Source of the DNA: Sphingobacterium kitahiroshimense
Lineage (GTDB): Bacteria; Bacteroidota; Bacteroidia; Sphingobacteriales; Sphingobacteriaceae
Direction of reading: 5' to 3'
NCBI RefSeq assembly: GCF_025961315.1
Contig: NZ_JAOQNK010000001.1
Span: 5,518,001-5,582,000, forward strand
Length of the DNA stretch: 64,000 bases
A model generated the notes under the pieces. It had not been told where the DNA came from and did no database searches. It was given only the letters and a program-made list of their open reading frames with translations. Shown here one piece after another: positions 38,241 to 49,600 of this stretch (the first letter of the stretch is position 1; each line of letters begins with the position of its first letter). A program made the position numbers and the translations under genes.

Positions 38241-38605
38241 TAATAATAATTTAGAATCCTTTGCTAAGCTTAATTAAATGATACAAATGCGCACATTTTT
38301 GAGAAAATTAGCAAGTTAAAGTAGCTTGTTAAATCATAAATTTGAGTAACCAGTAATTAAGCACAAGGACCTAATAATCATTCAATAATTATTTCGAGGA
38401 ATTATGTTTTAATCTTAGAAAATATGATCGTTTTGGGGTTAAAAGAGAATGATACTGATCACAGCATTTTAGGTTCGTGTGGAAAATATTGAGATTACAA
38501 AATAAGAATTGAATTGATTTTGATGGGAGCCTAAGTTCATGGTTTGTAGTCGTCCCATCTTTAAATATAGTGATATAGATATTAATGATTATACGTTTTT
38601 TTATT

Positions 38606-40450
38606 ATGAAGAGAACTTTATTGTTTGCAGGTTTATTAATGACCATACAGATGAACTTTGCTCAAGATTGGAAGCCCGCAGGTTCGCATATTTTAACTTC
38701 TTGGGGGGAACAAGTAAATGTTGAAAAGCCACATCCAGAATATCCGAGACCACAGCTCGTCCGATCGAACAATTGGCAAAATTTGAATGGACTTTGGAAA
38801 TATGCCATTACACCTGTCGATGCTCAGGCTATTCCAACCCAATGGGAAGGTAATATTTTGGTACCATTTGCTGTTGAATCATCTTTGTCTGGCGTAGGGA
38901 AAGAAGTGGGAAAAGATAAAGCGTTGTGGTATAGTAATAGCATTACTTTAGATAAAGCAGTTCAAAAAAATAAGATTTTACTTCATTTCGGTGCCGTAGA
39001 TTGGCAATGTGATGTATTTATCAATAACCAACTGGTCGGTAGGCACGAAGGGGGATTCGATCCCTTTACGATGGATATCTCAAAATTTCTTAAAAAGGGA
39101 TCGAAGCAGGATATTGCTATTCGGGTATGGGATCCTACCGATGATGGGCCACAGCCACGCGGTAAACAAGTAAAGCATCCTAATGGAATCTGGTATACAC
39201 CTGTGACAGGTATATGGCAAACAGTTTGGCTAGAGAGCGTTTCTCAAAGTCATATTGTAAGTACTAAGCAAACTCCGCAATTGGATGAGGGAAGCTTAAC
39301 CTTTGAAGCTTTGGTATCCGGAGGTCAGCCTGGCGATCAGATCAAGGTGAAAGCTGTGGATGGCAGTCGTATTCTGCAGGAGCAATTAGGTGAGCCAAAT
39401 GTGGCTTTTAAGATTGCTGTTCCAAATGCAGAGGAGTGGTCTCCTTCTAATCCTAAATTGTACGATCTGGAAATTCAATTGTTACGTAAGGGTAAAGTAA
39501 TTGATCAGGCTAAAAGTTATTTTGCGATGCGTAAGATATCGATGCAGCAAGATAAAGATGGTATTCAACGATTAATGCTTAATAATAAGTTTACATTTCA
39601 GTATGGTCCATTGGATCAAGGCTGGTGGCCCGATGGTCTGCATACAGCTCCTTCAGATGAAGCGTTGAAATTTGATGTGATCAAAACTAAGGAAATGGGT
39701 TTCAACATGATCAGGAAACATATTAAGGTTGAACCTGCACGTTGGTACCGTCATTGCGATAGTATCGGTATGTTAGTTTGGCAAGATATGCCAAGCGGTG
39801 ATCTTGGTGGAAATAATTGGGATATGCAACCCGGAAAAATTTCAGGAGGTGATCGTGACAAGACGCGTTCGGCAATATCAGAACAGTATTATCGTAAAGA
39901 ATGGAAGGCGATAATGGAAGTTTTGCATAATTTCCCAAGCATCGTCATCTGGGTGCCTTTCAATGAGGCTTGGGGACAGTTTAAAACTAAGGAAATTACA
40001 GAATGGACAATTGCAAATGATCCATCTCGTTTAGTGAACAGTGCCAGTGGAGGGAATTTCATGGAAACTGGACATATTCTTGACATTCATAATTATCCAG
40101 ATGCTGCTATGCCTGATCCTTCTTTATTTGGTGCAAATCAGGTTTTAGCATTAGGTGAATTTGGAGGTTTAGGCTTACCGGTTGAGGGGCATTCTTGGCA
40201 ACAAAAAGACAACTGGGGTTATCAAAGTTTTAAAAATAAAACGGAGTTATTGGATCGTTATAAAAGACTTATTCATGATCTAAACCGTTTGATTCCAATG
40301 GGATTATCAGCGGCAGTTTATACGCAAACCACAGATGTGGAAGTTGAAACAAATGGACTAATGACCTACGATCGAAAAGTAATAAAAATGCCTGAAAGTG
40401 AACTGAAGGCAATTCACAAACCTTTATTTGAGTTTTTAATTAAACGTTAG
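38606..40450 (+). CDS. Secreted GH2-family glycosidase (PUL2)
   Basis: A 614-residue enzyme from ATG 38606; the frame is open a little further upstream, but this start gives a normal signal peptide cut at NFAQ-D. A jelly-roll sugar-binding domain (about 45-215), an Ig-like domain (about 216-310) and a TIM barrel follow. The acid/base Glu is E454 in WVPFNEAWGQF and the nucleophile E518 in LALGEFGGLG. GH2 covers beta-galactosidase, beta-mannosidase and beta-glucuronidase; the protein is shorter than LacZ and lacks its C-terminal domains. The NEAWG motif is typical of uncharacterised Bacteroidota GH2 members. Confidence 0.9.
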   Translation: MKRTLLFAGLLMTIQMNFAQDWKPAGSHILTSWGEQVNVEKPHPEYPRPQLVRSNNWQNLNGLWKYAITPVDAQAIPTQWEGNILVPFAVESSLSGVGKEVGKDKALWYSNSITLDKAVQKNKILLHFGAVDWQCDVFINNQLVGRHEGGFDPFTMDISKFLKKGSKQDIAIRVWDPTDDGPQPRGKQVKHPNGIWYTPVTGIWQTVWLESVSQSHIVSTKQTPQLDEGSLTFEALVSGGQPGDQIKVKAVDGSRILQEQLGEPNVAFKIAVPNAEEWSPSNPKLYDLEIQLLRKGKVIDQAKSYFAMRKISMQQDKDGIQRLMLNNKFTFQYGPLDQGWWPDGLHTAPSDEALKFDVIKTKEMGFNMIRKHIKVEPARWYRHCDSIGMLVWQDMPSGDLGGNNWDMQPGKISGGDRDKTRSAISEQYYRKEWKAIMEVLHNFPSIVIWVPFNEAWGQFKTKEITEWTIANDPSRLVNSASGGNFMETGHILDIHNYPDAAMPDPSLFGANQVLALGEFGGLGLPVEGHSWQQKDNWGYQSFKNKTELLDRYKRLIHDLNRLIPMGLSAAVYTQTTDVEVETNGLMTYDRKVIKMPESELKAIHKPLFEFLIKR

Positions 40451-40458
40451 TGTGTATT

Positions 40459-40492
40459 AGGTTGCTCTACTTTTGTGCAAGTGGAGTAACCT
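40459..40492 (+). terminator. Imperfect hairpin after the GH2 gene
   Basis: Arms AGGTTGCTCTACTT and AAGTGGAGTAACCT with two mismatches. There is no good T-run after it, so termination is uncertain. Confidence 0.4.
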
Positions 40493-40549
40493 GATTCATG
40501 AAGATAATAAATTGAAAATTTATTTAAGTAATCCATCAATATATTCATA

Positions 40550-43027
40550 ATGAAATTAAAATATGTCGCTATAGCTGTTCTGTTGTGTCAATCGCTTTTT
40601 TCGTCGGCGCAACATAATCCAGTCAAAAATAATTTGCGCGCACCTGCTTTTCCTCTAGTCACCATTGACCCCAATACCAGTGCGTGGTCGTATAGTGATG
40701 AACTTTATGGTGATGTTGTGCGGCATTGGACCGGAAAAACTTTTCCGTTGCTTGGCGTCATAAAAGTAGATGGTAAAGCCTATCGTTTTTTAGGTAAAGA
40801 GGAAATAGAATTAGAACCTATCGCACGAATGGGAGAAGATGATCACTGGAAAGCGCCATACACAGAGAAGGAACCTTCTGCCGGATGGAATACCTTGGCA
40901 TTTGATGATGCGAACTGGAAAACAGGGATTGCGCCATTTGGTACAAAAGATAAAGAATCTCATGCGAAAACAGATTGGCAAGAGCCTAAGATATGGGTTA
41001 GAAGGATTATCAACTTAGAAAAAGATTTAGCGGGACAGTCTGTTTATATTGAATTTACCCATGATGATGATGCAATTTTATATGTTAATGGAATAGAAGT
41101 CGTTAATACCGGAAATAGAACCGGTAAAAATAATCGCGTCAAACTCTCAGATGAAGTTGTTAAAACCCTTCGGAAAGGGAAAAATATCATTGGAGGTTAC
41201 TGCCACAACAGAGTTGCAAATGGCTTTTTTGATTTTGGCTTATTTTTAGAAAGAGAGGGGAGTAATCATTTTGATCAGGAAGCAAAGCAAGAAAGCGTTG
41301 ATGTGCAAGCAACACAAACTCATTATGTTTTTGACTGTGGGCCGGTAAAAGTGAAAGTAAGTTTTACTGCTCCTATGTTTTTGGATAATTTGGATTTACT
41401 GACACGACCTGTCAATTATTTATCTTATCAAGTTGAATCAAAAGATGGTAAAAAACATCAAATCGAATTCTATCTTGAAGCATCTCCAAACTGGGCATTA
41501 AATTCGCCATTACAAGAATCTGAAAGTAGTGAATTTAAAAATGGATCCTTACAATACGTAAAAACAGGAAGTAAGAATCAACAGATACTGGGTAATAAAG
41601 GTGATGACTTGCGTATTGATTGGGGATATTTTTACATGGCTGGAGATCAAAAAAATACCAAAGCCATGATTGGTGATAGCCATGATTTAAGGAAACAATT
41701 CTTAAAATCAAATCACGTTATTCAAAGCTCTGTTTCAGGGAAGCAACTGGCCCTGCGTCAGTCATTCTCCGTAACGTCCAAATATAGTGATAAGATACTT
41801 TTAGGTTACGACGATTTATATGCGATTCAGTATTTTAACGAAAACTTACGTCCTTATTGGAATAGAGATGGCCAAAGTACCATTGAAAAACAATTTGATT
41901 TAGCAAATAAAGAATATAGCAAATTAATAAAAGCCTCAGATCAATTTGATGCCCAATTGATGCAAAGCGCGATCAAGGCTGGTGGTAAAGAATATGCAGC
42001 ATTATGCGCACTTGCGTATCGTCAAGCGATAGCTGCACATAAATTGGTAAAAGCACCAAATGGTGATTTACTTTTGTTATCGAAGGAAAATGATAGCAAT
42101 GGATCTATTGGCACCGTCGATATTACTTATCCCTCAGCACCATTATTTCTATACTATAATCCTGAACTGGCAAAAGGTCTTATGAATTTTATTTTCTATT
42201 ACAGTGAAAGCAATAAGTGGACAAAACCTTTTGCGGCACATGACGTGGGTACCTATCCGATAGCAAATGGGCAAACCTATGGCGGAGATATGCCAGTAGA
42301 AGAGTCTGGCAATATGTTAATATTAACTTATGCTATTGCTAAAGCAGAAGGCAATGCTGCTTATGCAAAGAAACATTGGAAAGTCTTATCTACCTGGGTA
42401 GATTATTTGGTAGAGAAAGGACTTGATCCAGAAAATCAGTTATGTACAGATGACTTTGCAGGGCATTTTGCTCATAATGCCAACTTATCGATTAAAGCGA
42501 TTTTAGGAATTGCTTCTTATGGTTATTTAGCGGAGATGATGGGTGATCAGCAAACCGCTGATAAGTATCTCAATCAAGCAAAATCAATGGCTAAGAAATG
42601 GAAGACAATGGCACAAGACGGTGATCATTATAAACTTACCTTTGATCAATCTGGTACGTGGAGTCAAAAATACAACATGGTCTGGGACAAAATATTAAAA
42701 ATGAAAATTTTTGATGAAGATATTCGTACAACTGAGATCAAATACTATCTCACAAAGCAGAACATTTATGGTCTTCCATTGGATAACCGTCAACAGTATA
42801 CAAAAACTGATTGGATTTCTTGGACTGCAACAATGGCCGATGACAAAGAAACCTTTGAAAAATTCATTAGCCCAGTATATCGTTTTATGAATGAGACAGT
42901 AGATCGTGTACCCATGTCAGATTGGATCTATACAGATAAACCTAAACGCTCAGGTTTTAAAGCTAGATCTGTAGTAGGTGGTTATTTTATCAAAATACTG
43001 GCAGAAAAAATGGAAAAAGTAAAGTAG
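40550..43027 (+). CDS. Glutaminase-like/DUF4965 secreted protein with inserted jelly-roll
   Basis: An 825-residue exported protein (signal about 1-21, SSAQ-H). RAPAFPLVTIDPNTSAWSYSDELYGD is the start typical of the DUF4964/DUF5127/DUF4965/DUF1793 family named after fungal glutaminase A. Residues about 100-235 form an inserted galactose-binding-like jelly-roll (GWNTLAFDDANWK, DDDAILYVNG) otherwise seen in glycosidases. The C-terminal half has the (alpha/alpha)6 helical pattern, with DMPVEESGNMLILTYA and CTDDFAGHFAHNANLSIKAI, reminiscent of glycosidases. In PULs this family is likely a glycan-active enzyme rather than a glutaminase, but that is inference. Confidence 0.8.
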   Translation: MKLKYVAIAVLLCQSLFSSAQHNPVKNNLRAPAFPLVTIDPNTSAWSYSDELYGDVVRHWTGKTFPLLGVIKVDGKAYRFLGKEEIELEPIARMGEDDHWKAPYTEKEPSAGWNTLAFDDANWKTGIAPFGTKDKESHAKTDWQEPKIWVRRIINLEKDLAGQSVYIEFTHDDDAILYVNGIEVVNTGNRTGKNNRVKLSDEVVKTLRKGKNIIGGYCHNRVANGFFDFGLFLEREGSNHFDQEAKQESVDVQATQTHYVFDCGPVKVKVSFTAPMFLDNLDLLTRPVNYLSYQVESKDGKKHQIEFYLEASPNWALNSPLQESESSEFKNGSLQYVKTGSKNQQILGNKGDDLRIDWGYFYMAGDQKNTKAMIGDSHDLRKQFLKSNHVIQSSVSGKQLALRQSFSVTSKYSDKILLGYDDLYAIQYFNENLRPYWNRDGQSTIEKQFDLANKEYSKLIKASDQFDAQLMQSAIKAGGKEYAALCALAYRQAIAAHKLVKAPNGDLLLLSKENDSNGSIGTVDITYPSAPLFLYYNPELAKGLMNFIFYYSESNKWTKPFAAHDVGTYPIANGQTYGGDMPVEESGNMLILTYAIAKAEGNAAYAKKHWKVLSTWVDYLVEKGLDPENQLCTDDFAGHFAHNANLSIKAILGIASYGYLAEMMGDQQTADKYLNQAKSMAKKWKTMAQDGDHYKLTFDQSGTWSQKYNMVWDKILKMKIFDEDIRTTEIKYYLTKQNIYGLPLDNRQQYTKTDWISWTATMADDKETFEKFISPVYRFMNETVDRVPMSDWIYTDKPKRSGFKARSVVGGYFIKILAEKMEKVK

Positions 43028-43048
43028 ATTTAGATAGGTTGGTTTGTA

Positions 43049-43088
43049 GGGCCTTGTGTATACCTGTATGCAACAAGGCCCTTTTTTT
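43049..43088 (+). terminator. Terminator after the DUF4965 gene
   Basis: Arms GGGCCTTGT and ACAAGGCCC around a 15-base loop, followed by seven T. Confidence 0.88.
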
Positions 43089-43126
43089 AATGCAGGCTCA
43101 ACCTACGGACATATTATTCATTTATC

Positions 43127-44230
43127 ATGTATCAATTAAATGTAACCGGTCGTTTTTTAGTACTTATATGTACTGTTTATTTTTCGATTTCGTGTAGTAG
43201 TTTAGGATTGCGGAAGAGCAATCTGACCGGTGGCAGTGATGCTACTACTGGATCTAACACGTATTTGAATCCAGTATTTGAGCCCATACTTGCGGATCCA
43301 ACAGTACTTAAAGATCCGAAGTCAGCCTATTTCTATGCGTATGGTACTGCTGATAATTGGGGAGATGAACACGGAGAACGTCTCGTATCTATATTACAAT
43401 CTAAAGACCTTGTTCATTGGAAATGGATAGGGACAGCCTTTCAACAGAAGCCATCATGGAAAATGGCTGGAGGAATCTGGGCACCTGATGTTATCAAGCT
43501 AAAGAACAAATATTTGCTGTACTATGCATTTTCCACTTGGGGAGATTCCAATCCAGGAATAGGTGTTGCGGTTGCAGATCAACCTATTGGTCCATTTTTA
43601 TATCAAGGTAAATTATTCGATAGTCAAGAAATTCAAGTTCCCAATTCTATAGATCCCCATTTCTTCTCCGATAAAGGCATTAATTATCTGTTCTGGGGAA
43701 GTTTTAGTGATGCTGATACGCAAGGTACATATGGAATACCGTTGACAGATAATGGATTAGCTATTTCCAGTTTACAGAAAAAGTTTAAAGTGACCGCAGG
43801 AGATTTTGAAGCTGTTATGATTCATAAACGTAGAGGGTATTATTATTTATTTGGTTCAAAGGGTTCTTGCTGTGAAGGAGCCAAGAGTACTTATCATATT
43901 ATGGTGGGGCGTGCAAAAGTATTGCAAGGCCCATATCTTGATAGAGAGGGGCGAGATTTGAAAATGAGGGGTGCTGGCACGCTGTTGCTAGAGGGTAATG
44001 ACAACTTTGTAGGTACAGGGCATAATTCTCGTATCATGACCGATGAGAATGGCATTGATTGGATGCTGTATCATGGAATAAACCCTAAGCAAAGCCGTGT
44101 ATCTTCAGGAGGTAACAGACGCGTTCTGCTCTTAGATCAAATTAAATGGGTCGCCGACTGGCCTATAGTGGAAAATAATACCAGTAGCCATTTAGCTAAG
44201 GAAGCACCATTTTTTAGAGCAGTACAATAG
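43127..44230 (+). CDS. GH43-family glycosidase lipoprotein
   Basis: A 367-residue five-bladed propeller lipoprotein (lipobox SISC, Cys about residue 23). The three catalytic acids are visible: D57 (LADPTV) as base, D176 (NSIDPHFF) as pKa modulator and E228 (GDFEAVM) as acid. MAGGIWAPDVIKLKNKYLLYY is a common GH43 strand. The family includes arabinanases, arabinofuranosidases, xylosidases and exo-galactanases. It ends the first enzyme block of PUL2; a 950-base gap separates it from the IPT/SusC/SusD block. Confidence 0.92.
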   Translation: MYQLNVTGRFLVLICTVYFSISCSSLGLRKSNLTGGSDATTGSNTYLNPVFEPILADPTVLKDPKSAYFYAYGTADNWGDEHGERLVSILQSKDLVHWKWIGTAFQQKPSWKMAGGIWAPDVIKLKNKYLLYYAFSTWGDSNPGIGVAVADQPIGPFLYQGKLFDSQEIQVPNSIDPHFFSDKGINYLFWGSFSDADTQGTYGIPLTDNGLAISSLQKKFKVTAGDFEAVMIHKRRGYYYLFGSKGSCCEGAKSTYHIMVGRAKVLQGPYLDREGRDLKMRGAGTLLLEGNDNFVGTGHNSRIMTDENGIDWMLYHGINPKQSRVSSGGNRRVLLLDQIKWVADWPIVENNTSSHLAKEAPFFRAVQ

Positions 44231-44794
44231 TCGACAGCACTATCCAAATTTTTAATCTATAGAGTTCGTAATACTAGCACTTAACAATCACTAGCTGTTA
44301 AGCTCCTTTCATATCTAGTTTTTTGTCTCGTTATATTCACTTGAAGATCAGTTGAGTTAATTTTAAAATTAATAATTACACTTTTTGGTAAAATTTGATA
44401 AATTCAATTTTACTGAAGTAATGAGTTGTTTTGACCAGGTGAAGGATGCAGATTAAGACGAACTCGCAATTGATAAATCTACCCATTTTGTTTCGTACAT
44501 ACTCACAATTTCAACTGCTCTTTTGAGACCGTTAAAGAGCGGTTTTGTGTTTATCTGATGTATATATTCTCATGTACGAGAAGCTATTCTTTACTGTCTT
44601 TTATAGAATTCTTTTTTGTGTAAAAATCGATAAACTTACTTCCTTTGGATGGTCTCTATTCATTTATTCTTTTTTTTAACCAAGTTTTTATCCTCGGAAA
44701 TCTTGTTTGAAAATATATTCAACATGTCTTTTTGTTTATTTATGATACTAATTAGCAGACTGTTGAGATGAATTGGTAGTGTCATGTTTTTTGT

Positions 44795-44818
44795 ATTGAT
44801 TAATTTTGATTAATCAAT
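44795..44818. promoter_or_regulatory. Inverted repeat upstream of the PUL2 SusC/SusD block
   Basis: ATTGATTAA (44795-44803) and TTAATCAAT (44810-44818), separated by six bases. Possible operator for the PUL2 regulator, about 370 bases before the IPT/NHL gene. Confidence 0.35.
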
Positions 44819-45047
44819 TATAGCATTAAACCTTCTAATATAATTAGAGACTTTATTTGAAACCAGATGTATTCTGAGGTTAGGGAAATAGCGATTTTTA
44901 TAAAATTATAGCTACTATTTTTTTTGACCATTATCATATAGTTCTATACTGGTATAGCAGTTATAAATGTCTTCACCTGGTTTTTTAAAAGATCTAAATT
45001 ACAAGAAGTAAATTAAAAATGTAGCAGTTTATATATCGTTAAAAAGT

Positions 45048-45073
45048 GGAGACCGTATTGAGGTCCTTTTTTT
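45048..45073 (+). promoter_or_regulatory. Terminator-like hairpin in the presumed leader of the IPT/SusC/SusD operon
   Basis: A short stem pairing GGAGACC with GGTCC (one bulged A) is followed by seven T, about 110 bases before the first gene. A terminator here may act as an attenuator, or may simply end an upstream transcript. Confidence 0.4.
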
Positions 45074-45183
45074 AATTTAAAAAGCTAATACCATTTAGCT
45101 GTGGTGATATTATTCACTTATGTTATTTGTATCGATGATAATACTTTAAATACTGAGAATAAATTTTAACCAAATTATATTTT

Positions 45184-46647
45184 ATGATAACTAAACAGTT
45201 TATTAACAGCAATAGGTGTCTCCTAAGCAATATGCTATGGACATTTCTTGTACTTATTTTTGGATTGGGGGGCTGTAAGGATGATATTAAAAATGTCACT
45301 GAGGCGTTGCCTTTTGATCCAGCTAAACCTGTGGTTGTATCTGATTTTAGTCCAAAAGCGGGAGGTATGGGGCAGCGCCTTGTTATCTATGGACAAAATT
45401 TTGGAAATGATCCCACAAAGATAAATGTGCTTATTGGAGGAAAGCAAGCAAAAGTCATTAGTGCCGTCGGAGAATCACTATACTGCTTGGTCCCAAGGCA
45501 ATCGTTTAATGGGGACATTGAAGTGCGGGTCGGAGATCCAAATAAACAAACTATTGGTAAATCTGCAAAACCTTTTGACTACCAGCGCAAAATGGTTGTA
45601 TCTACCATTATAGGATACCGAAACTCACGGGGGGATGAACCGTGGAGGGACGGAAAATTTAAGGATGCAGACCAAAGTAAAATGGCAAGTGGATTCTGGG
45701 AGCCTTCTTTTATGAAATTTGATCCTGTGAATCCGAAGCATCTCTGGATGACATTCGATAATAACAATGGACTTTACTTGATCAATTTTGCAGATAGTAC
45801 CGTAACAAAAAAACGTTCTGATTTTGACCGTCCCCGTAGTATTGATTTCACGGTTGATCATAAATATATGATTATCGCAGAAGACCGCGGCGGAGAAAAT
45901 GATCGAGCAACTTATCGATTATCGCGTGATAGACAGTGGCAGGATAGGGAGGTGCTGACCACCTATAGGCAGTGTAATGGTGCCTCTGTTCATCCTATTA
46001 ATGGGGAGATGTATTTTAATAGTTATGAGAAAGGACAATTTTTTCGTTTCGATCTGAATAAATATTTTAATGAAGGTCTTGATGTTAAAGGCTACGAACA
46101 ATTATTTGTCGTGCATGATCCGCAATGGGAATATAAGATTTTGATTCATCCTACGGGAAACTACGCATACATTGTTGTCATTAACCAGCACTATATCCTT
46201 CGTGTCGATTATAATTGGGAAAAGAAACAGTTTAATCAACCGTATTTGGTTTGTGGTCAACTTAGAGGAGCTGGTTATGAGGATGCGGTAGGTTCTTCTG
46301 CAAGACTGCGAAATCCTTATCAGGGAGTCTTTGTTAAAAATCCGAAATACGTCGCTGATGGTAAGACAGATGAATACGATTTTTATTTCACAGATCAGCA
46401 GAATCATGCTATCCGTATCTTGAAACCCGATGGGAGTGTGACGACTTTTGCAGGAAGAGGCAGTTCCAGTATCAATGCTAATCCATATGGCTATGTAGAT
46501 GGAGACCTGAGACAGGAAGCACGTTTTGACAGACCTTCTGGTATCGCTTACAGTGAAACAGAAGGTGCATTTTATATAGGAGATCAATCAAATCGCCGTA
46601 TCCGTAAAATCGCACTTGAAGAAATGGATCAAAGTATTAACGAATAA
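45184..46647 (+). CDS. IPT/TIG and NHL-propeller surface lipoprotein (PUL2)
   Basis: A 487-residue lipoprotein: after a hydrophobic segment comes the lipobox GLGGC (Cys about residue 31), then an IPT/TIG immunoglobulin-like domain (about 48-135; VVSDFSPKAGGMGQRLVIYGQNFG), then an NHL-type beta-propeller (about 140-480) with DEYDFYFTDQQNHAIRILKPDGSV and GAFYIGDQSNRRIRKI as clear repeats. Such proteins are encoded next to SusC/SusD pairs and are thought to be surface glycan-binding proteins. It ends three bases before the open frame of SusC, so it is the first gene of the operon. Confidence 0.85.
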   Translation: MITKQFINSNRCLLSNMLWTFLVLIFGLGGCKDDIKNVTEALPFDPAKPVVVSDFSPKAGGMGQRLVIYGQNFGNDPTKINVLIGGKQAKVISAVGESLYCLVPRQSFNGDIEVRVGDPNKQTIGKSAKPFDYQRKMVVSTIIGYRNSRGDEPWRDGKFKDADQSKMASGFWEPSFMKFDPVNPKHLWMTFDNNNGLYLINFADSTVTKKRSDFDRPRSIDFTVDHKYMIIAEDRGGENDRATYRLSRDRQWQDREVLTTYRQCNGASVHPINGEMYFNSYEKGQFFRFDLNKYFNEGLDVKGYEQLFVVHDPQWEYKILIHPTGNYAYIVVINQHYILRVDYNWEKKQFNQPYLVCGQLRGAGYEDAVGSSARLRNPYQGVFVKNPKYVADGKTDEYDFYFTDQQNHAIRILKPDGSVTTFAGRGSSSINANPYGYVDGDLRQEARFDRPSGIAYSETEGAFYIGDQSNRRIRKIALEEMDQSINE

Positions 46648-46659
46648 CCAGTGGTTTTA

Positions 46660-49600
46660 ATGATGAAAAAATTCTTAATAATATGCATGTTGCTGTTCGG
46701 CTTCACCTGTAGTCTTTTGGCTCAAGAGATCGTCGAAGTAACTGGTGTCGTCACGGACGCCCAAAAACAACCTTTAGTAGGGGTTAGTATTTTTGTAACC
46801 GATTCACCTGGATTAGGTACGGTTACCGATAATAATGGTCGGTATAAAATCAAAGTAGAACGCTATAAAAGATTAACATTTTCTTATATCGGATATATTA
46901 AACAAGACCTGCTGATTAAAGATGTCTTTGTTATAAATATGGCATTGGAAAAATCAGAAACAAGTGTTCTGGACGAAGTTGTAATCACAGGAACTGGTGC
47001 CCAAAAGCAATTGACTTCTACAGGAGCTGTAAGCAGTGTAAATGTCAATGACTTGAAATCCAATCCAACTTCGAGCTTATCCAATGCATTAGCAGGAAAT
47101 GTACCGGGTGTGATGGCCATGATGCAATCTGGACAACCGGGTAAAAATATTTCTGAATTCTGGATTCGCGGTATTTCAACTTTTGGTGGTGGCACAGGTG
47201 CACTGGTTTTGGTTGATAATATTGAACGTAATATCAACGATATCAATATTGAAGACATTGAATCCTTCTCCGTGCTCAAAGATGCTGCAGTTACTGCAAT
47301 ATATGGTTCTAGAGGTGCAAATGGAGTTATTCTCATTACGACTAAACGAGGTAAGGAGGGTAAAATTAATATCAATTTTAAAGATGAAACAATTTATAAT
47401 ACCCGAACGATTACTCCTCAATTTGAAGATGGAGTCACTTACGCTAATCTCTTAAACGAATCGCGGATCACGCGTAATCAGGCACCCATTTATCAACCTG
47501 AAGAATTAGAAATTTTGAGATTAGGACTGGATCCAGATTTATATCCAAATGTAGATTGGCAAGATCTGTTACTCAAAGATGGTGCGATGACCTATAGAGC
47601 CAATCTGAATATGAGTGGCGGTGGCCCCACAGCGCGCTATTTTGCTTCAGGGAGTTATGTTGAAGAAGGTGGGATGTATAAGATCGATGAAACATTGCGT
47701 AATGATTATAATACCAATGCAAATTACAAACGTTGGAATTATCGTTTGAATACTGATTTTAATATCACAAAAACTACGGTAGCTAAAATTGGTGTTGCAG
47801 GATCGTTAGATAAACGAAACAGCCCAGGAATGGGGGATGATGATTTCTGGGGGGTACTCTTTGGGTATTCGCCCATCCGTACACCTGTTATGTATTCGAA
47901 TGGTTACGTACCAGCGATCGGTACAGGGAATCAGACTAATCCCTGGGTAGTTGCTACGCAGACGGGCTTTAATGAGAATTGGACCAATAGTATCCAGACA
48001 AATGTATCTATAGAACAAAATTTCGATTTCATTACTAAAGGACTTCGGGCTAGGGGAATCGTCGGTTTTGATACCAACAATAAAAGTAATATATCCCGTC
48101 GTAAATGGCCTGAGCAATGGCGTGCTGAACGTGCGCGCGATGAAAATGGAAATCTGATTTTTACGCATGTATCCAATCCCAGTGAAATGTTTCAAATGAG
48201 TGGAGCTGAGGGAGAAAGACGTGAATTTCTGGATTTAATGTTCAATTATGATCGAAGCTTTGGCGATCATAATATAGGTGGGGTAATCCGTTTTACGCGT
48301 GACGCCTTAGTAAAAACCGTAAACATTGGTGATGATATTAAGAATGGTATATCGAGAAGAAATCAAGCACTCGCAGGACGGGTAACCTATAATTGGAAAA
48401 ATAGATACATTACCGATTTTAATTTTGGTTACACCGGTTCCGAAAATTTCGCTATTGGACAGCAGTATGGTTTTTTTCCAGCAGTTTCTGCAGCCTGGAA
48501 CGTATCAGAGGAATCCTTTATCAAGGAAAACTTCGATTGGGTCAATATGTTTAAGATCCGGTATTCATGGGGTCGCGTCGGTAATGATCAATTAAAAGTA
48601 GGTAATAATCAGGAAAGGTTTCCTTATTTATATACGATCGAAGAAATCTGGCGAAGGAATAGTGACGGAAGTTTTGCTTTAGATGGTGCAGGTAACAGGA
48701 TACCAGATGGGGGTTACCAATGGGCCGATTATGGTTTCAATAGGTACTATCAAGGAATGAAATATGCGCAAGTAGCGTCTCCATATGTGACCTGGGAGAT
48801 GGCAACGAAACAAAATCTAGGATTCGATATTTCACTTTTTAAAGATAAGATTGTTGCTAATCTTGATTTCTTCAATGAGGAGCGAACAGGTATATATATG
48901 GAACGCAGATTTTTACCTGCGATCGTTGGACTTGAAAGTACGCCTCGTGCCAATGTAGGCGCGGTGCAGTCACGGGGTTTCGATGGTCGATTTGAATATA
49001 AGCAAACGTTAGGGGCTTTCAATATCACTGCAAGAAGTAATATTACCTATAGTAAGAATATCATTTTAGAAAAAGATGAAGAGAATAATGTGTACGGTTA
49101 TCAGAATGAACGCGGTTTCCGTGTTGATCAGGCTAAAGGATTAGTTGCTTTAGGTCTCTTCAAAGATTATGATGACATCCGCAACAGTCCGAATCAAACT
49201 TTCGGAAATTATCAACCTGGAGACTTGAAATATAAAGATATTAATGGTGATGGAGTGATTGATGATGGTGACCGTGTACCTATTGGTGCTACCAGAAGAC
49301 CAAATTTGATTTATGGTATCGGTGCTTCGATCAGTTGGAAAGCGATTGATCTCAATGTCCATTTTCAAGGAGCGGGAAAATCTACTTTCTCCACCTATGG
49401 AAAAACTGTGCACGCATTCAGTGAGGGCGAGTGGGGGCAAGTTATGAAAGGCGTAATGGGCGATAACCGTTGGGTTTCTGCGGATATTTCAGGAGATCCA
49501 GCGACTGAAAACCCAAATGCTTCCTATCCACGTTTAAGTTATGGCTATAACGCTAACAATTTTAGAGAATCTACCTACTGGCTTAGAAATGGTCAATATC

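Larger units (their letters stand above)
44231..45183. other. 953-bp intergenic region before the SusC/SusD block of PUL2
   Basis: Very AT-rich, no convincing gene. It contains a nine-base inverted repeat ATTGATTAA/TTAATCAAT at 44795-44818 and a terminator-like hairpin at 45048-45073, described separately. The promoter of the downstream block must lie here. Confidence 0.6.

Noticed and set aside
46102-46587. 161-codon frame antisense to the IPT/NHL lipoprotein gene
   Set aside because: Opposite a gene with clear domains; no motif of its own.
46884-47375. 163-codon frame antisense to susC of PUL2
   Set aside because: Opposite the conserved plug domain of SusC, whose codon use opens the other strand.
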